From the NCBI RefSeq assembly GCF_003955715.1, contig NZ_CP034463.1:7564001-7628000 (forward strand): a stretch of DNA of 64,000 nt, in the 5' to 3' direction. The translations under genes were made by a program, and so were the position numbers. Shown here piece by piece: positions 45,245-54,467 of the stretch. This DNA comes from Streptomyces aquilus (GTDB lineage Bacteria; Actinomycetota; Actinomycetes; Streptomycetales; Streptomycetaceae). Below the pieces are notes generated by a model. That model did no database searches. It worked only from the letters and a program-made list of their open reading frames with translations, and was not told where the DNA came from. Each line of letters begins with the position of its first letter. Positions within the stretch are counted from its first letter, which is position 1.

Positions 45245-45732
45245 GTGAAAAAGTCTGGTTCACCTGACGTGATCATGTGCCTGGGTGTATAGCCAACGCG
45301 GCGCCTGGCGGACAAAAGGGCCCTTTGTTGTACTCTTCACCGCCGGGTGACGACGTCGTGGGTCGTTGACCCAGTCTGCCATCCGGCGTCCCGTCAACCG
45401 GGATGCGGCCCTCATCTGCGCGGGAGTCCCACGTCCTCTCCGTGTGGCGCCCACGGTATCTCCGCATGCGCCGCAGCGGTACGCCTGTGCACGGCCATGT
45501 CCCGCGTGGCGCCTAGGGCATGCGGCACATGCCAATACGAGAGCAACACGCGCGTACGGCGTGTTTGCGGTGACGATCCCTACATCTAGTGCTTGGATTG
45601 CTACAGCAGCCCAGAAGTTGTGGTCCCCCGGGTCTCCGCGGCCTCTGAGATCGCCTATGCTTGGGGCTGCTTCGAGGGGCCCATGGGCCCCGGCGAGGCT
45701 ATTGAGTCTGCTGTGAGGAGGGTTGGGAGTTC
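45245..45732. other. lexA-nrdR intergenic region with candidate NrdR boxes
   Basis: 488 bp. TCCCTACATCTAGTGC (45577-45592) matches 11 of 16 positions of the NrdR box ACACWATATATWGTGT. A weaker dyad (ACACGCGCGTACGGCG, 45546-45561) begins exactly 31 bases upstream, the spacing known for paired NrdR boxes. A 12-bp palindrome AAAGGGCCCTTT lies at 45315-45326. I see no tRNA and no clear cobalamin riboswitch. Confidence 0.5.
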
Positions 45733-46275
45733 ATGCACTGCCCCTTCTGCAGGCACCCCGACAGCCGCGTCGTCGACAGTCGTACGACCGACGACGGCAC
45801 GTCGATCCGCAGGCGCCGCCAGTGTCCGGACTGCTCCCGTCGTTTCACGACCGTGGAGACGTGTTCGCTCATGGTGGTCAAGCGGTCCGGAGTCACCGAG
45901 CCTTTCAGCCGTACCAAGGTCATCAACGGCGTGCGCAAGGCATGCCAGGGACGGCCTGTCACCGAGGACGCTCTCGCCCAGCTCGGCCAACGGGTCGAGG
46001 AGGCGGTGCGGGCCACCGGAAGCGCCGAGCTGACCACCCATGACGTGGGGCTGGCCATACTCGGCCCGTTGCAGGAGCTCGATCTGGTCGCCTATCTGCG
46101 ATTCGCCTCCGTCTACCGGGCGTTCGACTCGCTCGAGGACTTCGAGGCCGCGATCGTGGAACTGAGGGAGGCGACGGGGCGTCCCGACGTGGACGCGGAC
46201 GTGGGGAGCCAGGAAGACGACCGCGGGGCGGGAGAGGCCGTATCGGTCCCCGAGCCCGCGGGTGCCGCCGACTGA
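45733..46275 (+). CDS. nrdR: Ribonucleotide reductase regulator NrdR
   Basis: 180 residues from ATG at 45733. NrdR represses ribonucleotide reductase genes when ATP/dATP-type nucleotides fill its ATP-cone. Zinc ribbon Cys3, Cys6, Cys31 and Cys34 (MHCPFCRHP ... QCPDCSRRF). The ATP-cone block is [19 protein letters not shown], followed by [18 protein letters not shown]-terminal acidic tail extends past the usual 150-160 residues. Its own operon with nrdJ carries candidate NrdR boxes. Confidence 0.96.
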   Translation: MHCPFCRHPDSRVVDSRTTDDGTSIRRRRQCPDCSRRFTTVETCSLMVVKRSGVTEPFSRTKVINGVRKACQGRPVTEDALAQLGQRVEEAVRATGSAELTTHDVGLAILGPLQELDLVAYLRFASVYRAFDSLEDFEAAIVELREATGRPDVDADVGSQEDDRGAGEAVSVPEPAGAAD

Positions 46276-46438
46276 TCAGTGGGGCGGCCCGGTCGTCGGA
46301 GCCCGGGTCGGCCGGACGGCGGCGACGAAGACCTGTTGCGGGCGGTAGTGAGTGGGTGCCCGCAATACAAGACAGAACACCGTGCCACGGGAACATCGGG
46401 GCACTTCAGGGCGTTTTCGCCCGTACCAGGGAGGCGGC

Positions 46439-49333
46439 ATGACAGAGACGGCGAGCGGTCCGGCACGAGGTTCCCGAGCCAAGGGCACCAAGGCCACCAA
46501 GGGACTGCGTATCGAGCGCATCCACACCACCCCCGGCGTGCACCCGTACGACGAGGTCCAGTGGGAGCGTCGTGACGTCGTCATGACCAACTGGCGCGAC
46601 GGCTCGGTCAACTTCGAGCAGCGTGGCGTCGAGTTCCCCGACTTCTGGTCGGTGAACGCGGTCAACATCGTCACCAGCAAGTACTTCCGCGGTGCCGTCG
46701 GCACCCCGCAGCGCGAGACCGGCCTCAAGCAGCTGATCGACCGCATCGTGAAGACGTACCGGAAGGCCGGCGAGGACTACAAGTACTTCGCCTCGCCCGC
46801 CGACGCCGAGATCTTCGAGCACGAGCTGGCGTACGCCCTCCTGCACCAGATCTTCAGCTTCAACAGCCCCGTCTGGTTCAACGTCGGAACGCCCCAGCCG
46901 CAGCAGGTCTCCGCCTGCTTCATCCTGGCCGTCGACGACTCCATGGAGTCGATCCTCGACTGGTACAAGGAAGAGGGCATGATCTTCAAGGGCGGTTCCG
47001 GCGCCGGCCTGAACCTCTCCCGGATCCGCTCCTCCAAGGAGCTGCTGTCCTCCGGCGGCAACGCCTCGGGTCCCGTCTCCTTCATGCGCGGTGCCGACGC
47101 CTCCGCGGGCACCATCAAGTCCGGTGGCGCCACCCGCCGCGCGGCCAAGATGGTCATCCTCGACGTCGACCACCCCGACATCGAGGACTTCATCGAGACC
47201 AAGGTGAAGGAAGAGGAGAAGATCCGCGCCCTGCGCGACGCGGGCTTCGACATGGACCTGGGCGGCGAGGACATCACCTCCGTCCAGTACCAGAACGCCA
47301 ACAACTCGGTCCGCGTGAACGACGAGTTCATGAAGGCCGTCGAGCAGGGCGGCAAGTTCGGCCTCCGCGCGCGGATGACCGGTGAGGTCATCGAAGAGGT
47401 CGACGCCAAGGCCCTGTTCCGCAAGATGGCCGAGGCCGCCTGGGCCTGCGCCGACCCGGGCATCCAGTACGACGACACCATCAACCACTGGCACACGTGC
47501 CCGGAGTCCGGCCGTATCAACGGCTCGAACCCGTGCAGCGAGTACATGCACCTGGACAACACGTCCTGCAACCTCGCCTCGCTGAACCTGATGAAGTTCC
47601 TCAAGGACGACGGCAAGGGCCACCAGTCCTTCGACGTCGAGCGCTTCTCCAAGGTCGTCGAGCTCGTCATCACCGCGATGGACATCTCCATCTGCTTCGC
47701 GGACTTCCCGACGCAGAAGATCGGCGAGAACACGCGCGCGTTCCGCCAGCTCGGCATCGGCTACGCCAACCTCGGCGCCCTGCTGATGGCGACCGGCCAC
47801 GCCTACGACTCCGACGGCGGCCGTGCCCTCGCCGGCTCCATCACCTCCCTGATGACCGGCACGTCGTACAAGCGTTCCGCCGAACTCGCCGCGGTCGTCG
47901 GCCCGTACGACGGCTACGCCCGCAACGCGCAGCCGCACCTGCGGGTCATGAAGCAGCACGCGGACGAGAACACCAAGGCCGTCCGCATGGACGACCTGGA
48001 CACGCCGATCTGGGCCGCCGCCACGGAGGCCTGGCAGGACGTGCTGCGTCTCGGTGAGAAGAACGGTTTCCGTAACTCCCAGGCGTCCGTCATCGCCCCG
48101 ACCGGCACCATCGGTCTGGCGATGTCCTGCGACACCACCGGTCTCGAGCCCGACCTCGCGCTGGTCAAGTTCAAGAAGCTCGTCGGCGGCGGCTCGATGC
48201 AGATCGTCAACGGCACCGTGCCGCAGGCCCTGCGCCGCCTGGGCTACCAGGAGGAGCAGATCGAGGCGATCGTCGCCCACATCGCCGAGAACGGCAATGT
48301 CGTCGACGCCCCCGGCCTCAAGCACGAGCACTACGAGGTCTTCGACTGCGCCATGGGCGAGCGCTCCATCTCCGCGATGGGCCACGTCCGCATGATGGCC
48401 GCGATCCAGCCCTGGATCTCCGGTGCCCTGTCCAAGACGGTCAACATGCCGGAGTCGGCGACCGTCGAGGAGGTCGAGGAGATCTACTTCGAGGCGTGGA
48501 AGATGGGCGTCAAGGCGCTCGCCATCTACCGCGACAACTGCAAGGTCGGCCAGCCCCTCTCCGCCAAGACCAAGGAGAAGGAGAAGGCCGAGGTCACCGC
48601 CAAGGCCGAGGCGACCATCCGCGAGACGGTCGAGAAGGTCGTCGAGTACCGCCCGGTCCGCAAGCGCCTCCCCAAGGGCCGTCCCGGCATCACGACGTCC
48701 TTCACGGTCGGCGGCGCCGAGGGCTACATGACCGCCAACTCCTACCCGGACGACGGTCTCGGCGAGGTCTTCCTGAAGATGTCGAAGCAGGGCTCGACCC
48801 TCGCGGGCATGATGGACGCCTTCTCGATCGCGGTCTCGGTCGGCCTCCAGTACGGCGTGCCGCTGGAGACGTACGTCTCGAAGTTCACGAACATGCGCTT
48901 CGAGCCGGCCGGCATGACGGACGACCCGGACGTGCGGATGGCGCAGTCGATCGTCGACTACATCTTCCGCCGCCTGGCGCTGGACTTCCTGCCGTTCGAG
49001 ACGCGCTCCGCGCTCGGCATCCACTCCGCCGAGGAGCGTCAGCGGCACCTCGAGACCGGCTCCTACGAGCCGACCGAGGAAGAGGTCGACGTCGAGGGCC
49101 TGGCCCAGTCGGCGCCGCGCGCTCAGGAGCTGAAGGCCGTCGCCACCCCGAAGGCCGAGATCGAGGTGGCCAAGCCCGCCCCGAAGCAGGCCCACACCAG
49201 CGCCGAGCTGGTGGAGATGCAGCTGGGCATCCAGGCCGACGCCCCGCTCTGCTTCTCCTGCGGTACGAAGATGCAGCGGGCCGGTTCCTGCTACATCTGC
49301 GAGGGCTGCGGCTCGACCAGCGGTTGCAGCTGA
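46439..49333 (+). CDS. nrdJ: Vitamin B12-dependent ribonucleotide reductase NrdJ
   Basis: 964 residues from ATG at 46439, with GGGAGG upstream. Class II enzyme reducing ribonucleotides with adenosylcobalamin, usable with or without oxygen. Conserved blocks: SPVWFNVG, SACFILAVDDSMESI, NPCSEYMHLDNTSCNLAS (active-site Cys and its neighbours) and APTGTIGLAMSCDTTGLEP. The C-terminal Cys-rich tail (GSCYICEGCGSTSGCS) is the redox-active cysteine shuttle. Normal length for actinobacterial NrdJ. Confidence 0.97.
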   Translation: MTETASGPARGSRAKGTKATKGLRIERIHTTPGVHPYDEVQWERRDVVMTNWRDGSVNFEQRGVEFPDFWSVNAVNIVTSKYFRGAVGTPQRETGLKQLIDRIVKTYRKAGEDYKYFASPADAEIFEHELAYALLHQIFSFNSPVWFNVGTPQPQQVSACFILAVDDSMESILDWYKEEGMIFKGGSGAGLNLSRIRSSKELLSSGGNASGPVSFMRGADASAGTIKSGGATRRAAKMVILDVDHPDIEDFIETKVKEEEKIRALRDAGFDMDLGGEDITSVQYQNANNSVRVNDEFMKAVEQGGKFGLRARMTGEVIEEVDAKALFRKMAEAAWACADPGIQYDDTINHWHTCPESGRINGSNPCSEYMHLDNTSCNLASLNLMKFLKDDGKGHQSFDVERFSKVVELVITAMDISICFADFPTQKIGENTRAFRQLGIGYANLGALLMATGHAYDSDGGRALAGSITSLMTGTSYKRSAELAAVVGPYDGYARNAQPHLRVMKQHADENTKAVRMDDLDTPIWAAATEAWQDVLRLGEKNGFRNSQASVIAPTGTIGLAMSCDTTGLEPDLALVKFKKLVGGGSMQIVNGTVPQALRRLGYQEEQIEAIVAHIAENGNVVDAPGLKHEHYEVFDCAMGERSISAMGHVRMMAAIQPWISGALSKTVNMPESATVEEVEEIYFEAWKMGVKALAIYRDNCKVGQPLSAKTKEKEKAEVTAKAEATIRETVEKVVEYRPVRKRLPKGRPGITTSFTVGGAEGYMTANSYPDDGLGEVFLKMSKQGSTLAGMMDAFSIAVSVGLQYGVPLETYVSKFTNMRFEPAGMTDDPDVRMAQSIVDYIFRRLALDFLPFETRSALGIHSAEERQRHLETGSYEPTEEEVDVEGLAQSAPRAQELKAVATPKAEIEVAKPAPKQAHTSAELVEMQLGIQADAPLCFSCGTKMQRAGSCYICEGCGSTSGCS

Positions 49334-49370
49334 TCACGCACGCGTGAGTGACATGTGAGGGCGGTGGGGC

Positions 49371-49398
49371 CGGTTCCGGCTCCACCGCCTCTTGCGTG
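49371..49398. terminator. Terminator hairpin between nrdJ and the TerD gene
   Basis: A 13-bp GC-rich stem (GCGGTGGGGCCGG with its complement) with one G-U pair and a 2-base loop, between convergent nrdJ and the TerD-domain gene. Confidence 0.78.
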
Positions 49399-49431
49399 TC
49401 CGTGTTCTCCTGCGTGTCCGTGTGGCGCGGG

Positions 49432-49965
49432 TCAGGGCTGGTGTGCCTTCCCCATGGCCGACGTGAACCCCGCCGGATCGTCCTCGAAGCCATGGATGCC
49501 CGGCCGGAACTCCCAGGTCCCGGAGCCGTCCCGGACGAACTCCGCGACGGTCGCCGCCGTGGCCCCGAGCACCGTCCCGAAGTCGTCCTCGGTCAGGACC
49601 GTGTAGCCCTCACGGATGCGCAGCGCCGGGTTGGCCACCCCGACGAACGTGCGCTCCTCGGAACGCTGCTGGATGACGACGCCGACCACCACGCGCGCGT
49701 ACCGGCTGTCGAGCCGGTCGAGTTCCAGCGTCATGACCTCGTCCCAGCCGAAGCCCTTGCCGTCCTTGCTGTCCCGGTTGAGGTACATGGTGCCGTCGGG
49801 GGAGCGGCTGTCGAAGTGCACCACGTAACCAGGGGCGCCGTACGGATCGCTCGCCGGATAGGGTGCGGCGACGATGTCGAGGTCGGTGGCAGCGTGGCCC
49901 GGGGGACTCGGGTCCCACTTCAGTGCGACTTCGACCTTGCGGATCCCCTTGTTGAGGCCGTTCAC
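49432..49965 (-). CDS. TerD-family (tellurium-resistance-like) protein
   Basis: 177 residues from GTG at 49965. A single TerD domain: VEVALKWDPSPPGHAATDLDIVAAPY, DGTMYLNRDSKDGKGFGWDE and later FVGVANPALRIREGYTVL, with the acidic residues that bind calcium in this family. TerD proteins accompany stress and phage-resistance gene sets, but this copy stands alone. Its exact role is unknown. Confidence 0.88.
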   Translation of the reverse strand: MNGLNKGIRKVEVALKWDPSPPGHAATDLDIVAAPYPASDPYGAPGYVVHFDSRSPDGTMYLNRDSKDGKGFGWDEVMTLELDRLDSRYARVVVGVVIQQRSEERTFVGVANPALRIREGYTVLTEDDFGTVLGATAATVAEFVRDGSGTWEFRPGIHGFEDDPAGFTSAMGKAHQP

Positions 49966-50113
49966 CAGGCTTCCCCTTCCCCGTGTGTCGCGGCCCGAAC
50001 TGCCTTGAGGTCAGGGCCGGTTGTCCATCCTGCCACGCGCTCGGCACCCCGCGCGGGAGAGATCTCTGCCGGAGCGTGACCGACGCCACGCTGCGTGGCC
50101 TTACGATGGCGCG

Positions 50114-50719
50114 GTGCTGGTCAAGTGGATTCGCTGCACCGTGGTGGACCGCCGCGGCTTCGAGCGGGGGCAGCGAAAGTGGGCGGGGCTACTCGGTGAG
50201 CCGGGATTTCGGGGACAGGGCGGAGGCTGGAGCCGGGGGCGGACCGGAGTGGCGCACATCTTCTCCTTCTGGGAGAGCCGTTCGTTCTACGACTCCTTCA
50301 TGGCCCGCTCCCACGACCGGCTGGCGTCCGCGCAGTCCGGCACGTTCAAGGACGCGCAGGTCAAGCTCTTCGACTACCGCTTCGACGTGAAGACCGGCTT
50401 CGAGCCGCGCTTCACCGACGCCGACCTGGTGCGCGTCGCGCACTGCCGGGTCCACGAGGAACGGGCCGAGCACTTCACGCTGATGCAGGAGAAGGTCTGG
50501 AACCCGGCGATGGCCGGCTCGCCCGGCATGATCCGCGGCCTGTTCGGCGAGGCGCCGGGCCACGAGTTCCTCGTCCTGTCGATGTGGCAGTCGGCCGCCG
50601 AGCACGGCAAGTACCGCACGGAACGGGTCGAGCGACTGGCTCTGCGGGCCCAGATCGAGGCCGACGTGGCCTCTCTCACCGGAGACATCGTGCAGCTCGA
50701 ACCGACCTGGACGGTCTGA
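50114..50719 (+). CDS. DUF4937-like (YdbC-type) protein
   Basis: 201 residues from GTG at 50114 (MLVKWIRCTVVDRRGFERGQRKW). The protein repeats an ABM-like block: RTGVAHIFSFWESRSFYDSFM and, later, GHEFLVLSMWQSAAEHGKYRTERV, suggesting two beta-alpha-beta-beta units of a dimeric ferredoxin-like fold. It is probably a small-molecule or regulatory domain, with no catalytic residues I can name. It precedes the histidine phosphatase gene by 118 bases. Confidence 0.78.
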   Translation: MLVKWIRCTVVDRRGFERGQRKWAGLLGEPGFRGQGGGWSRGRTGVAHIFSFWESRSFYDSFMARSHDRLASAQSGTFKDAQVKLFDYRFDVKTGFEPRFTDADLVRVAHCRVHEERAEHFTLMQEKVWNPAMAGSPGMIRGLFGEAPGHEFLVLSMWQSAAEHGKYRTERVERLALRAQIEADVASLTGDIVQLEPTWTV

Positions 50720-50837
50720 GACCGGGACCCGCTGCGCCTGAGCCTTGTGAGGCCTGTGGTGCAGGAAATGTGTGACCTACGCCGTATGGAGGCCGTACGG
50801 GTGCTCGATCCGGCCTGAACCGATCTAGGGTTTTGGC

Positions 50838-51497
50838 ATGGCACGACCACGGCGCATCGTCCTTGTCCGGCACGGCGAGTCAACGGGCAATGTTGATGAC
50901 ACCGTGTACGAGCGCGAGCCCGACCACGCGTTGGCACTGACCGAGCGGGGCTGGCAGCAGGCGGAGGAGACTGGGAAACGGCTGCGCGAGATATTCGGCC
51001 GCGAACGCGTCAGCGTCTACGTGTCGCCGTACCGCCGCACCCACGAGACCTTCCGCGCCTTCCACCTCGACCCCGAGCAGGTACGCGTGCGTGAGGAGCC
51101 GCGGCTGCGCGAGCAGGACTGGGGGAACTGGCAGGACCGCGACGACGTACGGCTGCAGAAGGCTTATCGGGACGCGTACGGCCACTTCTTCTACCGCTTC
51201 GCCCAGGGGGAGTCCGGGGCCGACGTCTACGACCGGGTCGGCGGTTTCCTGGAGAGTCTCTTCCGCAGCTTCGAGGCACCCGACCATCCACCGAACGTCC
51301 TGCTGGTGACCCATGGGCTGGCCATGCGGCTGTTCTGCATGCGCTGGTTCCACTGGAGCGTGGCCGAATTCGAGTCGCTGTCGAATCCCGGGAACGCCGA
51401 GATGCGGATGCTCGTTCTCGGTGACGACGGCCGGTACGCCCTTGACCGGCCCTTTGACCGCTGGCGAGATCCGGAACCGTACGGGATCACCGGATAG
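50838..51497 (+). CDS. Histidine phosphatase family protein
   Basis: 219 residues from ATG at 50838. Phosphoglycerate-mutase-like fold. Catalytic RHG in VLVRHGESTGNVDD; the second His in LLVTHGLAMRLF; distal acid in WGNWQDRDDV. Substrate unknown. It is followed after 12 bases by the ADP-ribosylglycohydrolase gene in the same direction, so the two are co-transcribed. Confidence 0.92.
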   Translation: MARPRRIVLVRHGESTGNVDDTVYEREPDHALALTERGWQQAEETGKRLREIFGRERVSVYVSPYRRTHETFRAFHLDPEQVRVREEPRLREQDWGNWQDRDDVRLQKAYRDAYGHFFYRFAQGESGADVYDRVGGFLESLFRSFEAPDHPPNVLLVTHGLAMRLFCMRWFHWSVAEFESLSNPGNAEMRMLVLGDDGRYALDRPFDRWRDPEPYGITG

Positions 51498-51509
51498 AGT
51501 GGCAGAGCG

Positions 51510-52415
51510 ATGACCGCTGACTCCTCTCCCGACGGGCGCCTGGACCGCGCCCTGTCCAGCCTGCGCGGGCTCGCGGTGGGAGACGCGCTCGGCTCACAGT
51601 TCTTCGTGCCGGTGAACTACCCGCTGCTCAAGCGACGCGAGCTGCCGTCCGAGCCCTGGCAGTGGACGGACGACACCGAAATGGCCTGCTCGGTGGTGGC
51701 CGTCCTGGCCGCCCACCACCGCATCGACCAGGACGCGCTGGCCCAGTCCTTCGCCCACCACCACGACTTCGACCGCGGCTACGGCCCGGCGGTCAACCGC
51801 CTGCTGAGAATGGTCCGCGAAGGCGGCGACTGGCGTGAGCTCGCCGCCGGACTCTTCAACGGGCAAGGATCCTGGGGCAACGGCGCCGCGATGCGGATCG
51901 CCCCGTTGGGCGCCTGGTACGCGGACGACCCGGAGCAGGCGACCCACCAGGCGGAGATCTCCGCCTACCCCACGCACCAGCACCGCGAGGCCGTGGTCGG
52001 GGCCATGGCGGTCGCCGCGGCGGCCTCACTGGTCGCGGCCCCCGGTGGTCCGCCCACTGCCGAGGAGCTCCTCGACGGGGTCGTCGCGCTCGTCCCGAAG
52101 TCCGCCGTCGGCGCGGGCCTGCGCCGCGCCAGGGACATGCTCGACTACGGCGACGCGAGCACCGTCGCGGCCGTGCTGGGCTGCGGACGGCGTACGACGG
52201 CTCATGACACGGTGCCTTTCGCGATCTGGTCGGCCGCCCGGTGTCTCGGTGACTACGAGGAGGCGTTCTGGTCGACCGCCCAGGTGGGCGGCGACGTGGA
52301 CACGACCTGCGCCATCGTGGGCGGCATCGTCGCCTCGGGGAAGGCGGGAGCGCCGCCTGCCGAGTGGGTGGGGCGGACCGAGGCGTTGCCGGAATGGATG
52401 GCGGTGGCCGGCTGA
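51510..52415 (+). CDS. ADP-ribosylglycohydrolase family protein
   Basis: 301 residues from ATG at 51510. All-helical ARH/DraG fold with two Mg2+ sites: WQWTDDTEMACSVV near the N-terminus and VGGDVDTTCAIVGGI near the C-terminus, with SWGNGAAMRIAPLGAWY in between. The usual GGDTDT is altered to GGDVDT here. It removes ADP-ribose from Arg (or another acceptor) on modified proteins. It probably works with the phosphatase from the same operon, but no shared pathway is shown. Confidence 0.9.
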   Translation: MTADSSPDGRLDRALSSLRGLAVGDALGSQFFVPVNYPLLKRRELPSEPWQWTDDTEMACSVVAVLAAHHRIDQDALAQSFAHHHDFDRGYGPAVNRLLRMVREGGDWRELAAGLFNGQGSWGNGAAMRIAPLGAWYADDPEQATHQAEISAYPTHQHREAVVGAMAVAAAASLVAAPGGPPTAEELLDGVVALVPKSAVGAGLRRARDMLDYGDASTVAAVLGCGRRTTAHDTVPFAIWSAARCLGDYEEAFWSTAQVGGDVDTTCAIVGGIVASGKAGAPPAEWVGRTEALPEWMAVAG

Positions 52416-52732
52416 GCTGGCTCCGTGCGGTAGCGGTGTCGGTCTCCGTCCGCGGGGCGGATCCGGTCGATCACCGGGTGCGCGAAAACTCTCCGTGCAG
52501 GGTGGGAACTCTGTGTAACCGGCCGTGCGTTGTCGTGGTATCCGCTGTGTGATCCATGGGCACAGGCGGCCAGGTGTCGTACGAGGGGCGCGGGGGTGGC
52601 ATGTACGGGATGTGGGTCCTGGTGGGCGTGTTGACCCTCGTTGCCTGGATGACCGGACCGGCGTTCTCGTCCGCCGTCGTGCGGACGAGGTCCGGGTCCG
52701 GTCGTCCACGGCTCTGCGCGAGCCCCCGCCGG
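52416..52732. other. Intergenic region between convergent glycohydrolase and MFS genes
   Basis: 317 bp. A hydrophobic stretch can be translated near 52601 (MYGMWVLVGVLTLVAWMTG) behind a GAGGGG, but the frame stays open antisense across the MFS gene, so no small gene is called. No clear terminator seen. Confidence 0.45.
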
Positions 52733-54280
52733 TCAGCCGAGCCCCGGACCCGCCGTGCCCGCGAGGGCTTCCAGGTCGCTCTTGCGGACGCGGATGACCA
52801 GCCAGGCGGTGGCCAGGGCGAGTACGGCCATCGCGGCCGCCGCGACGAATCCCGTCGAGATGCCCTGCGCGAGCACCTCGTGGCCCCACGGTGCGGGCAG
52901 CTGATGCGTCTTGGCGAACTCCGCTTTCTGCTCCGCCGTCCCGTCGGCCATGAACTGGGGCAGTTGCTTCTCCGCCTCGTCCTTGCTGGCCGAACCGAAC
53001 ACCGTGGTCAGGATGGACAGGCCGAGCGACCCGCCCACCTGCTGCGTCGCGTTGAGCAGTCCGGACGCCGCGCCCGCCTCGTGCTGGGCGACGCCGGAGA
53101 CCGCGGTGATGGTCAGCGTGACGAAGTTCAGGCCCATGCCGAAGCCGAACACCAGCATCGGGCCGAGCACGCCGCCGGCGTACGTGCTGTCGGAGCTGAT
53201 CAGGGTCTGCCAGAACAGGCCGATCACCGCGAGGGCCGAGCCCACGAGCATGAAGGGTTTGGGGCCCAGCACCGGCAGGAACCGCTGCGACAGACCGGCG
53301 CCGAGCGCGATCACGACCGTCACCGGAAGGAAGGCGAGGCCCGCCTCGATCGGGGTGTAGTCCAGCACGTTCTGCACGAAGAGAACGATGTAGAAGAACA
53401 TGCCGAACATCGCCGCGGCCAGGCTCAGCATGATCACGTACGTGCCCGAGCGATTGCGGTCGGCGAACATCCGCAGCGGGGTGATCGGTTCCTTCGCGCG
53501 CGTCTCGATGAACGCGAAGGACAGCAGCAGGACGACCGCGGCCACGAAGGAGCCGATCGTCAGACCGTCCCGCCAGCCCTCGTCCGCCGCGCGGATGAAG
53601 CCGTAGACGAGCGACGCCATGCCGGCTGTCGAGGTCAGTGCGCCGGCGATGTCGAAGCGGCCGGTGTGCCGCTCGGACTCGCTGATGTACAGCGGCGTGA
53701 GAACGGCGATCAGGACACCGATCGGCACGTTGACGAAGAGCACCCATCGCCAGTCGAGCCATTCGGTGAGCATGCCGCCCGCGAGCAGCCCGATCGCGCC
53801 GCCGCCCGCCGAGACGGCGGCGAAGACTCCGAAGGCCCGGTTCCGCTCCGGGCCTTCGGGGAACGTGGTGGTGATGAGGGCCAGCGAGGTGGGCGACGCG
53901 ATCGCGCCACCCACGCCCTGCAGGACGCGTGCCGCCAGCAACTGCCAGGGTTCCTGGGCGAGTCCGCCGAGGAGCGAGGCGAAGGTGAACAGCAGGATGC
54001 CGGCGGTGAACACCCGCCGCCGACCGAGGATGTCCCCGGCGCGGCCGCCCAGGAGCAGCAGGCCGCCGAAGGTGAGTGTGTAGGCGCTGACGACCCAGGT
54101 GAGGTCGGTGGTGCTGAACTTCAGAGCGTCTTGAATGTGCGGGAGTGCGATGTTCACAATCGTCGCGTCGAGTACCACCATGAGTTGGCAGGCCGCGATG
54201 ACGGCGAGCGCGATGCCGGGGTGTCCTTCCCGGCGCGCCGCACCTGGCTTCTGATCTTTGATCAACTGAGAGGTTGTCAC
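52733..54280 (-). CDS. MFS multidrug transporter, DHA2 (14-segment) family
   Basis: 515 residues from GTG at 54280. N-terminal half: ALAVIAACQLMVVLDATIVNIALPHIQ (motif D1) and LLLLGGRAGDILGRRRVFTAG (motif A). Conserved LQGVGGAIASPTSLALI (motif C region) and EWLDWRWVLFVNVPIGVL complete the DHA2 signature. This proton-driven exporter probably expels antibiotics or toxic metabolites. It is divergently transcribed from the TetR gene, whose operators lie in the 187-bp gap. Confidence 0.94.
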   Translation of the reverse strand: MTTSQLIKDQKPGAARREGHPGIALAVIAACQLMVVLDATIVNIALPHIQDALKFSTTDLTWVVSAYTLTFGGLLLLGGRAGDILGRRRVFTAGILLFTFASLLGGLAQEPWQLLAARVLQGVGGAIASPTSLALITTTFPEGPERNRAFGVFAAVSAGGGAIGLLAGGMLTEWLDWRWVLFVNVPIGVLIAVLTPLYISESERHTGRFDIAGALTSTAGMASLVYGFIRAADEGWRDGLTIGSFVAAVVLLLSFAFIETRAKEPITPLRMFADRNRSGTYVIMLSLAAAMFGMFFYIVLFVQNVLDYTPIEAGLAFLPVTVVIALGAGLSQRFLPVLGPKPFMLVGSALAVIGLFWQTLISSDSTYAGGVLGPMLVFGFGMGLNFVTLTITAVSGVAQHEAGAASGLLNATQQVGGSLGLSILTTVFGSASKDEAEKQLPQFMADGTAEQKAEFAKTHQLPAPWGHEVLAQGISTGFVAAAAMAVLALATAWLVIRVRKSDLEALAGTAGPGLG

Positions 54281-54304
54281 TATGGGTCCCCCACAAGTGC
54301 GTTA

Positions 54305-54322
54305 GTGAACGCTCGCGTTCAC
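54305..54322. promoter_or_regulatory. TetR operator 1
   Basis: Palindrome GTGAACGC-TC-GCGTTCAC (8-bp arms). One of two nearly identical 18-bp operators between the MFS and TetR genes. Confidence 0.88.
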
Positions 54323-54352
54323 TGTCGCGTCCACGGTAGTGAGTCCTCCATA

Positions 54353-54370
54353 GTGAACGCAAGCGTTCAC
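54353..54370. promoter_or_regulatory. TetR operator 2
   Basis: Palindrome GTGAACGC-AA-GCGTTCAC, identical arms to operator 1, 48 bases downstream. Likely bound by the adjacent TetR protein to repress both divergent genes. Confidence 0.88.
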
Positions 54371-54467
54371 TTAGATTGTGGTCGTGCGGCGTGTCCCCCC
54401 GTCGTCGCCGCGCGTCTTCCCTGTGTCCCCGGAATCCCCGCTCCCCCTGCTCGCTGGAGAAACTCAG

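Noticed and set aside
45245..45732. Cobalamin riboswitch upstream of nrdR-nrdJ
   Set aside because: The expected B12-box and paired helices could not be found; NrdR control is the better explanation.
52601..52732. Hydrophobic small ORF behind GAGGGG
   Set aside because: The frame runs on antisense through the MFS gene, with no proper stop, so it is a shadow.
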